This document shows, one piece after another, positions 1 through 5,054 of a stretch of 8,374 nucleotides of DNA (the stretch's first letter is position 1; each line of letters begins with the position of its first letter). The notes beneath the pieces are model-generated. The model saw only the letters and a program-made list of their open reading frames with translations. It did no database searches and was not told the DNA's origin. A program made the translations under genes and the position numbers. This DNA comes from Candidatus Omnitrophota bacterium (GTDB lineage: Bacteria > Omnitrophota > Gorgyraeia > Gygaellales > Profunditerraquicolaceae). The stretch covers positions 1-8,374 of the forward strand of contig JAHIZC010000095.1 of NCBI GenBank assembly GCA_018814745.1, in the 5' to 3' direction.

Positions 1-1
1 C

Positions 2-724
2 CAGGAAGACCCTATATATAGGAAGAGAAGGGATAATACCTTATTGATTGCCAGTGACTGTCCTAATTTCAAAGAGGTTTGTTTCTGTAGGGCATTTGAG
101 ATTAATCCACATGCAAGCGAAGGATTTGATTTTAATTTTTCTCCTCTTAACCACGGATATCTGCTTGATGTTGCTTCAGATAAAGCGAAAAAAATCGCTG
201 ATTCCCTCGAAGATTTACTCACTCCTGCTACAATCGGACAAACTTCAGGCAGGGAAGAGAAAAGAGAAACAGTGATTAAACGCATCGATGAACATCTCTC
301 CCATCATAAAATTCCTGCAAAAGAAAGATTACAAGACATAGTGTTATCAGGTTATAATTCCCAAATTTGGCGTGATCAGATGCTTAATTGCGTTGAATGC
401 GGCGGGTGCGTGTTTATGTGCGATACCTGCCATTGTTTCTTATTGGAAGATAAACCCGAAGGCAGGACGAGCAAGAAGATACGTACCTGGGACGGCTGTT
501 TGTTTAAGAATTTCGCTACGGTTGCCGGCGGAGCTAACCCTCTAAAATTGCGTTATATGAGATTACGTAATCGCTTCCTGAAGAAATTCGACTTCTTTAT
601 CGCTAATACCGGATTACAGGCCTGTTGCGGCTGCGGTAGGTGTATTGAGGTTTGCCCCGGCAGGATAGATATACGTAATATTTTAAGAAAGCTACATGAA
701 GAAAAACATCTATCAGCCCATTGA
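2..724 (+). CDS. 4Fe-4S dicluster electron-transfer protein, sulfhydrogenase beta (HydB)/AsrA-like; 5' end outside window
   Basis: Cytoplasmic iron-sulfur protein expected to carry electrons between the flavoprotein encoded next and a ferredoxin or hydrogenase. The frame is open from base 2 with no stop, and the residues before the first possible start (TTG at 44) already fit the family (DPIYRKRRDNTL, then SDC and CFC). The true start therefore lies upstream and 240 residues are visible. Two ferredoxin-type motifs are seen, numbering from the window edge: C130-x2-C133-x2-C136-x3-C140, followed by the CDTCHCF sequence, and C208-x2-C211-x2-C214-x3-C218-P. Each can hold a 4Fe-4S cluster. The order of an N-terminal CFC region followed by two clusters matches the beta subunit of sulfhydrogenases and subunit A of anaerobic sulfite reductase. 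The gene overlaps the next one by 29 bases, so the two are probably translated together. Family assignment is good; the exact partner is inferred from context. Confidence 0.85.
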   Translation, partial: QEDPIYRKRRDNTLLIASDCPNFKEVCFCRAFEINPHASEGFDFNFSPLNHGYLLDVASDKAKKIADSLEDLLTPATIGQTSGREEKRETVIKRIDEHLSHHKIPAKERLQDIVLSGYNSQIWRDQMLNCVECGGCVFMCDTCHCFLLEDKPEGRTSKKIRTWDGCLFKNFATVAGGANPLKLRYMRLRNRFLKKFDFFIANTGLQACCGCGRCIEVCPGRIDIRNILRKLHEEKHLSAH

Positions 725-1514
725 AGCAGTAATCGAAGAGGTTGTGCAGGAGACCCCTACGATAAAGACCCTTGTCTTAAGGCCTAAAGAAGAGTTTGCT
801 TTCCGTACCGGAGAATTTATTGAACTCACTGTTCCGGGATTAGGGGAGGCGCCGTTTACCCCTTCTTCGAATCCGAAAGAAACTGATACCATAGATGTAA
901 CCATAATGAATGTAGGTACGGTTACCTCCAAGCTGCATACTATGAAAAAAGGTGATCTGGTCGGTATCCGAGGCCCTTATGGAAAGGGCTATCCTTTGGA
1001 TAAATTTAAAAAGAAGGATGTGTTAGTCGTCGGCGGTGGAGTGGGGCTTGCTCCTTTACGTTCACTTTTATTTGCTCTATTCTCTGATATGAAGAGTTAC
1101 AAAAAGGTGGTATTGCGATACGGCGCACGTACGCCAAAGGATCTGGTCTATAAAGAATCGCTGCCCAGCTGGGCAAGGAAGAAAAAAGTGAATGTAGTCA
1201 CAACAGTCGATGTGGGCGAACCTAAATGGAGAGGAAACGTGGGATTGGTTACGACTATTCTAAACAAACTCCCGGTAAATCTCAAAAATGCGGTGGCAAT
1301 AGTCTGCGGGCCTCCGATCATGATGAAGTTTGTGGTGATGAAATTATTAGAAGTAGGTTTTAAAGCCAAAGACATATACCTATCTATGGAAAAGAGCATG
1401 TCCTGCGGTTTAGGCAAATGCGGGCATTGCCGTATCGGCAAATATTATGCCTGTAAGGACGGCCCGGTGTTTTGCTATAAAGACCTTAAAAAAATACACG
1501 ATATCTGGGATTAA
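696..1514 (+). CDS. FAD/NAD(P)-binding oxidoreductase with 2Fe-2S domain, sulfhydrogenase gamma (HydG)/AsrB/PyrK-like
   Basis: Soluble ferredoxin-NADP reductase-type flavoprotein of 272 residues. It likely exchanges electrons between NAD(P)H and the preceding iron-sulfur protein. The N-terminal FAD-binding barrel spans about residues 5-100 and contains GEAPFTPSSNP (50-60) and IRGPYGKGYP (91-100), typical of this branch, which lacks the RxYS arginine of classical FNR. The NAD(P)-binding domain has VVGGGVGLAPLR (111-122) and CGPPIMM (204-210). The C-terminal 2Fe-2S domain has C237-x4-C242-x2-C245 and then C253 and C260, as in PyrK. At N72, before VGTVT, related proteins often have an arginine. 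The ATG at 696 is chosen because NIYQPIEAVIEEV is the usual family N-terminus; its ribosome site is weak (AAGAAAG), consistent with coupling to the overlapping upstream gene. This is not the radical-SAM [FeFe]-hydrogenase maturase that shares the name HydG. Confidence 0.9.
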   Translation: MKKNIYQPIEAVIEEVVQETPTIKTLVLRPKEEFAFRTGEFIELTVPGLGEAPFTPSSNPKETDTIDVTIMNVGTVTSKLHTMKKGDLVGIRGPYGKGYPLDKFKKKDVLVVGGGVGLAPLRSLLFALFSDMKSYKKVVLRYGARTPKDLVYKESLPSWARKKKVNVVTTVDVGEPKWRGNVGLVTTILNKLPVNLKNAVAIVCGPPIMMKFVVMKLLEVGFKAKDIYLSMEKSMSCGLGKCGHCRIGKYYACKDGPVFCYKDLKKIHDIWD

Positions 1515-1517
1515 ATT

Positions 1518-2009
1518 ATGAAACGTTTATTCGTTGATTTAGAGGCATGCAGTAAATGCGAAGAGTGCAGGATCACCTGTGATTATTTCTACCATCCGCA
1601 GAATAACGGCATTGCTTCTTTACGGGAATATGCAACTTTTGCTACTATCTGCCGACATTGTGAAGAGGCACCCTGTGTAAATTCCTGTTATCATGATGCT
1701 TTAGAAAGGGCTCCGGACGGACATATTAAACGTTATAAAATGCGTTGCACCAGTTGCAAGTCTTGTTCTATAGCCTGTCCTTTTGGAATAATCTTTCAGG
1801 ATTTTATACCTTATCTGGATTCTAAATGCGATTACTGTTTGGAGGTTAGCGCTAAGCTTCCTAAATGTGTTACCACTTGCCCTGAAAAAGCCCTAGAGGT
1901 TAAAGATATAAAGGAAGATGCTGAAAAAAATATCTATTTTATCGGTGAACATCTGGCAGTGCGGACTGCTAAATGGTCTAAGGAGGATATTCAGCCTAAG
2001 AAAAAATGA
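1518..2009 (+). CDS. Polyferredoxin with four 4Fe-4S clusters, CooF/HycB-type hydrogenase electron-transfer subunit
   Basis: A 163-residue iron-sulfur protein that probably wires electrons from donors to the hydrogenase small subunit on the cytoplasmic face of the membrane. Sixteen cysteines form four ferredoxin motifs: C11/C14/C17/C21, C45/C48/C53/C57, C77/C80/C83/C87 and C104/C107/C117/C121. The wider C-x2-C-x4-C-x3-C in the second motif and the long C107-C117 gap in the fourth are typical of the DmsB/HycB/CooF fold. No signal peptide or membrane segment is seen. The tail after residue 125 is charged and ends in lysines. The gene lies 3 bases after the flavoprotein gene and overlaps the membrane anchor gene by 4 bases (ATGA), which places it physically and probably functionally between the input module and the hydrogenase core. 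A DmsB-like subunit of another oxidoreductase would look similar, but the neighbours argue for a hydrogenase. Confidence 0.9.
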   Translation: MKRLFVDLEACSKCEECRITCDYFYHPQNNGIASLREYATFATICRHCEEAPCVNSCYHDALERAPDGHIKRYKMRCTSCKSCSIACPFGIIFQDFIPYLDSKCDYCLEVSAKLPKCVTTCPEKALEVKDIKEDAEKNIYFIGEHLAVRTAKWSKEDIQPKKK

Positions 2010-2926
2010 AAGCCCTAATTAACTTATTCACCTATCTTATTTTTCCCGGTTTTCTCTTCAGTGCCTGCATAGGCCTGATTGCCGGATGGGTAGATAGAAA
2101 AGTCACCGCGCGCATTCACTGGCGGGTCGGACCGCCCTGGTATCAGAATTTCGTGGATATCGTAAAGCTACTCGGAAAGGAGACTATCGTTCCTGCCGGG
2201 GCAAAGATGACCTTTCTTCTAGCTCCGTATCTGGGACTCTTAAGCTTAACTCTTGTGGCTGCGGCCCTTGGCAGCAATATCCTTTCACCCTTAGAGGGCT
2301 TTGTCGGCGACCTGATTGTGGTATTATATCTTTTAGTTGTCCCAGCAGTTGCCTTAATCATAGGTGCTGCATCTTCCCGTAACCCCTTAGCCTCCGTTGG
2401 TTTATCCAGAGAGATGAAGTTAGTTTTAGGTTATGAGCTTCCCTTTATCCTGTCGGTAATTACAGTTATAATTAAGAGTGGGATAACCATTCAGATAGGC
2501 GAGATTATAAATCATCAGATTAATTTTGGTTCTAATATCGCCTCTATCTCCGGAACCCTGGCATTTTTAGTTTCCATATTTTGCATGCAGGCAAAATTAG
2601 GGTTTGTCCCTTTTGATGCCTCAGAAGCGGAACAAGAGATAATGGGAGGGGTATTAATTGAATATTCCGGTCTTCCTTTAGCCATATTCAAAGTGACTAA
2701 GGCAATACTTCTTTACACTATGCCTTTATTTTTGATAATCTTGTTTATGGGAAAGGATCTCAGCCCGTTATTTATTATAGCTAAATTTGTCTTATTATTA
2801 GTAATCATCGTTTTAATCAAAAATACCAGCCCGCGCGTACGCATTGATCAGGCCTTAAGGTGGTTCTGGGGGCCGATGTCTTTTTTGGCTAGTGCCGCGG
2901 TTATTTTAGCTTTATTAGGGAAGTAA
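2006..2926 (+). CDS. Hydrogenase membrane anchor subunit, NuoH/EchB/HyfC/MbhM-like
   Basis: Integral membrane protein of 306 residues that joins the hydrogenase peripheral arm to the ion-pumping arm, as NuoH does in complex I. About eight hydrophobic segments are visible (near 9-28, 70-90, 101-122, 143-160, 180-198, 222-247, 254-271 and 287-304). Family motifs are present: WVDRKVTARIHWRVGPP (28-44), followed by D51-x2-KL; SREMKLVLGYELPF in the middle; and VPFDASEAEQEIMGG with EYSG (201-222), where the acidic loop residues E207, E209 and E211 correspond to the quinone-side loop of NuoH. The start codon overlaps the ferredoxin stop in an ATGA arrangement; the good AGGAGG at 1981-1986 is too far away, so translational coupling is likely. 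After the stop, the next gene is separated by a palindromic element rather than by an ordinary junction. Confidence 0.93.
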   Translation: MKALINLFTYLIFPGFLFSACIGLIAGWVDRKVTARIHWRVGPPWYQNFVDIVKLLGKETIVPAGAKMTFLLAPYLGLLSLTLVAAALGSNILSPLEGFVGDLIVVLYLLVVPAVALIIGAASSRNPLASVGLSREMKLVLGYELPFILSVITVIIKSGITIQIGEIINHQINFGSNIASISGTLAFLVSIFCMQAKLGFVPFDASEAEQEIMGGVLIEYSGLPLAIFKVTKAILLYTMPLFLIILFMGKDLSPLFIIAKFVLLLVIIVLIKNTSPRVRIDQALRWFWGPMSFLASAAVILALLGK

Positions 2927-2932
2927 GACGAG

Positions 2933-2983
2933 CCCCGTTAGAAACATATCTAGCGGGGACAAGCGGAGGTTTCTAACGGGGTG
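2933..2983 (+). promoter_or_regulatory. Possible alternative-hairpin leader controlling the small-subunit start
   Basis: The left arm (2933-2945) can pair either with the inner copy at 2950-2958 or with the right arm at 2969-2981. The second pairing buries the edge of the ribosome site GGAGG (2965-2969) and the first G of the GTG start; the first pairing leaves both free. The geometry would allow control of small-subunit translation. Whether it does so is inference; the structure could simply be the fold of a mobile element. Confidence 0.35.
2963..2969 (+). promoter_or_regulatory. Ribosome binding site inside palindromic element copy 1
   Basis: GCGGAGG lies 11 bases before the GTG at 2981 and is the only good Shine-Dalgarno match for the NuoB-like gene. 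It belongs to the element's loop, so the element appears to supply both the ribosome site and the start codon. The longer than usual spacing is a weakness. Confidence 0.55.
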
Positions 2984-3403
2984 AACGTAAAATTAAAAGC
3001 CTTAACTAAATCTATCTGGGTGTTTCATGCAGCTTGCTCTCCTTGCAATAACTGCGATATCGAGATTTTGGATTTGTTGACTCCCCGTTTCGATATTGAG
3101 AGGCTGGGCATGGTCCTGGTCGGCAGCGTCAGGCATGCAGACGCACTTTTAGTCACAGGTGTACCTAACTATAAAACAAAAGAGAGGCTGAAGATACTTT
3201 ATGAACAGGCTCCCAAACCTTGCGTGGTAATAGCAATAGGTAATTGCTCCTGCGGAAGGGTGATGTTCAGAGATTCTTACAATAGCCCCTGCACAGTCGA
3301 TGAGGTAATCCCGGTGGATGTTTATATCCCGGGTTGTCCTCCTAAGCCTGAGGCGATGATTGCCGGAGTCGCTAAACTGATTAATAAACTTAAAGGTAAG
3401 TGA
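2981..3403 (+). CDS. [NiFe] hydrogenase small subunit, NuoB/EchC/MbhJ-like
   Basis: Small subunit of 140 residues that carries the proximal 4Fe-4S cluster and passes electrons to the NiFe site of the large subunit. The motif C22-x2-C25-D-I-E-I-L, then C89 in IGNCSCG and C119 in IPGCPPKPEA, gives the four expected ligands, as in Ech and Mbh. It is short, like other group 4 small subunits, and has no signal peptide or extra C-terminal clusters. The body matches the family closely (LTPRFDIERLG, GSVRHADALLVTG, YNSPCTVDEVIPVDVYIPG). The start is the GTG at 2981: there is no ATG, GTG or TTG upstream in frame as far as the TAG at 2951, and the next ATG is at codon 44, beyond the first cluster ligands. 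This GTG is made from the end of palindromic element 1. The gene ends in a TGA that is part of the next gene's ribosome site. Confidence 0.93.
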   Translation: MNVKLKALTKSIWVFHAACSPCNNCDIEILDLLTPRFDIERLGMVLVGSVRHADALLVTGVPNYKTKERLKILYEQAPKPCVVIAIGNCSCGRVMFRDSYNSPCTVDEVIPVDVYIPGCPPKPEAMIAGVAKLINKLKGK

Positions 3404-3407
3404 GGAG
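3402..3407 (+). promoter_or_regulatory. Ribosome binding site deciding the TTG start of the NuoC-like gene
   Basis: GAGGAG lies six bases before the TTG at 3414 and overlaps the TGA stop (3401-3403) of the small-subunit gene. It makes the rare TTG start credible. The junction closely resembles the one at 6769-6783. Confidence 0.75.
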
Positions 3408-3413
3408 ATAAGT

Positions 3414-3848
3414 TTGGAAGATATTATCAGCCATATAAGGGACAAACTTAAAGATTCGATTATCAAGGTCGAGGAAAAAGCAACCCCCAGGGTTTATATT
3501 GAATTCAAGCCGGAAAATATTCCCGAGGCAGCTGAATTTGTATTCAAGGAATTAGGCTGTCGTATGATTACTGCCTCCGGCATAGATACGCCGCAGGGGA
3601 TTGAGATACTCTACCATTTTTCCCAAGACGTATCAGGGAAGGTAATATCATTGCGTACGCTGATCACTAATAAGAAAAGCCCGGAGATCGATTCGATTGC
3701 GCATATAATTAAAGGTGCGGAGTGGATCGAACGGGAGATTTGGGAGCTTCTAGGCGTTAATTTTAAAGGCCATCCGGATCTAAGGCATCTGCTTTTAATC
3801 GATGATTGGCCGGAAGGCAAACATCCGTTGAGAAAGGATAATCGTTAA
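3414..3848 (+). CDS. Hydrogenase subunit NuoC/EchD/MbhK-like
   Basis: Soluble structural subunit of 144 residues (30 kDa-subunit family of complex I) that sits between the small and large subunits in the peripheral arm. The conserved C-terminal block is complete: GAEWIEREIWELLGVNFKGH (101-120), then PDLRHLLLIDDWP and PLRKD, matching the A-W-x-E-R-E...G-x-x-F-x-GHP...DDW...PLRKD signature. The usual D-M-F-G is replaced by E-L-L-G. The N-terminal 90 residues form the more variable alpha/beta part. The TTG at 3414 has a strong ribosome site and no better in-frame start nearby. The large-subunit gene follows after 3 bases. This gene order (B, C, D-like) is the one found in Ech-type and Nuo operons. 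Confidence 0.92.
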   Translation: MEDIISHIRDKLKDSIIKVEEKATPRVYIEFKPENIPEAAEFVFKELGCRMITASGIDTPQGIEILYHFSQDVSGKVISLRTLITNKKSPEIDSIAHIIKGAEWIEREIWELLGVNFKGHPDLRHLLLIDDWPEGKHPLRKDNR

Positions 3849-3851
3849 TCA

Positions 3852-5054
3852 ATGTCACATAAAGTTATCGTCCCTATAGGTCCTTATCATCCCCTGCAGG
3901 AGGAGCCGGAGTTTTTCCGTCTTCATGTCGACGGAGAGAAGGTAACAGATATTGATATAATCATCGGCTATATGCACCGCGGGATAGAAGAGCTTTCTGA
4001 ACATAAACATTTCCATCAGGTACCATATTTAGTCGAGCGTATCTGCGGGATCTGCTCTTCCAGTCATCCTTACGCTTACGTTTTGGCAATAGAGGACATA
4101 TTGGGAGGAGAAGCGAATGTAGTTCCTGAGCGCGCTCTTTACATCCGCACAATCGTTGATGAATTACAGAGACTGCACAGCCACCTATTATGGTTAGGTT
4201 TAGCAGGACATTTTATCGGATATAATACCGTCTGGATGTGGGCTTGGCGTTACAGAGAACCGTTGTTGGATTTATTTGAGATGATCACCGGTAATCGTAA
4301 TCATTACGGAATAAGTAAAATCGGCGGAGTGATACATGATATAAAGGACGAGGATATTCCGGCGATAAAAAAGGCGATGGATGATCTCGTACCTGCGGCG
4401 AATATGTTTAAAGGTGCTGTGATGGATGATCCGGTGATACATGCCAGACTTAAAGGTGTAGGAATCTTGACTAAACAGCAGGCGATTGATTGGTGCACAG
4501 TCGGGCCGACTGCCCGCGCATCAGGAGTAGATATAGATGTAAGGCGCGATGATCCCTACGGAGTGTTTGATAAAGTTAAGTGGAATGTGATCGTAGAGAA
4601 GGAGGGCGATGTATTTGCCAAAGCTGTGGTAAGGATCCTGGAACTTTACGAATCAGTGGGTATCATCCGTCAGTGTTTGGATAAGATGCCCAAAGGCCCG
4701 ATAGATGCTGATATTAAAGATATACCGCCCGGCGAAGGTATTGGGCATGTTGAAGCACCCCGCGGAGAATGTTTTCATTATGTCCGTTCTGACGGAACAA
4801 ACCGGCCGGTGAGGCATAAAATTCGCGCACCGAGCTATGTGAATATTGCCTCCAATAAGGTGGCTGCAGTAGGACAGACTATTTCAGATACAACAATTAC
4901 TTTGGCCGCAGTTGACCCTTGTTACTGCTGTACTGAAAGAGTCGCGGTCCTGGATAAGAAAACCGACAAACAGGTCTTAAACGGCTGGGATCTGATCAAA
5001 TTATCGCAGGAGAAGACCGAGAAGATTAAAAAGCGGATGGGTATAAATGTGTAA
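3852..5054 (+). CDS. [NiFe] hydrogenase large (catalytic) subunit, group 4, NuoD/EchE/MbhL-like
   Basis: Catalytic subunit of 400 residues that binds the NiFe(CN)2CO centre and interconverts protons and H2. All four cysteine ligands are present: C65 and C68 in ERICGICSSSH, and C357 and C360 in VDPCYCCTER (DPCxxCxxR), with an additional cysteine at 359 between them. HRGIEEL (42-48), a conserved acidic stretch of group 4 enzymes, precedes the first motif. The intact ligand set separates it from NuoD and from hydrogenase-related complexes that have lost the cysteines. About 37 residues follow R363, suggesting that a HycI-type protease trims the C-terminus; no such gene is in the window. Group 4 membership is firm from the neighbours and motifs; the subgroup (Mbh 4d, Ech 4e, 4g or other) cannot be fixed by eye. 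The gene overlaps the antiporter gene by 8 bases. Confidence 0.95.
   Translation: MSHKVIVPIGPYHPLQEEPEFFRLHVDGEKVTDIDIIIGYMHRGIEELSEHKHFHQVPYLVERICGICSSSHPYAYVLAIEDILGGEANVVPERALYIRTIVDELQRLHSHLLWLGLAGHFIGYNTVWMWAWRYREPLLDLFEMITGNRNHYGISKIGGVIHDIKDEDIPAIKKAMDDLVPAANMFKGAVMDDPVIHARLKGVGILTKQQAIDWCTVGPTARASGVDIDVRRDDPYGVFDKVKWNVIVEKEGDVFAKAVVRILELYESVGIIRQCLDKMPKGPIDADIKDIPPGEGIGHVEAPRGECFHYVRSDGTNRPVRHKIRAPSYVNIASNKVAAVGQTISDTTITLAAVDPCYCCTERVAVLDKKTDKQVLNGWDLIKLSQEKTEKIKKRMGINV

Larger units (their letters stand above)
2929..2985 (+). repeat. Palindromic element copy 1, between the NuoH-like and NuoB-like genes
   Basis: Perfect 13-base inverted arms, CCCCGTTAGAAAC at 2933-2945 and its complement at 2969-2981, enclose 23 bases. 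The element fills almost the whole 54-base gap between two genes and its right end forms the GTG start of the next gene. On the right the flank is TGAA (2982-2985); on the left it is CGAG (2929-2932), which can be read as a decayed TGAA. Removing the element and one flank gives TAA-G-ATG-AAC-GTA, an ordinary tight stop/start junction. Inside, CTAGCGGGG (2950-2958) is an imperfect second copy of the right arm and can pair with the left arm (eight Watson-Crick pairs and one G-U). There is no T-run after the stem, so it does not look like a terminator. It is the same family as copies 2 and 3 in this window. Confidence 0.85.

Noticed and set aside
44..46. TTG at 44 as the start of the first gene
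   Set aside because: The frame is open to the window edge and the residues before it match the family, so the gene is truncated by the window rather than starting here.
2933..2981. Intergenic hairpin as a rho-independent terminator between the NuoH-like and NuoB-like genes
   Set aside because: There is no T-run after the stem, the stem end is the start codon of the next gene, and the same palindrome occurs inside a coding frame at 5166-5218.
3961..4498. Minus-strand open frames within the large-subunit gene, and similar ones elsewhere
   Set aside because: They lie opposite strongly conserved coding sequence, have no ribosome sites or recognisable domains, and are frame shadows.
3852..5054. 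Large subunit as a true complex I NuoD or a cysteine-less hydrogenase-related protein
   Set aside because: Both CxxC motifs (C65/C68 and C357/C360) with DPCxxCxxR are intact, which indicates a real NiFe site.
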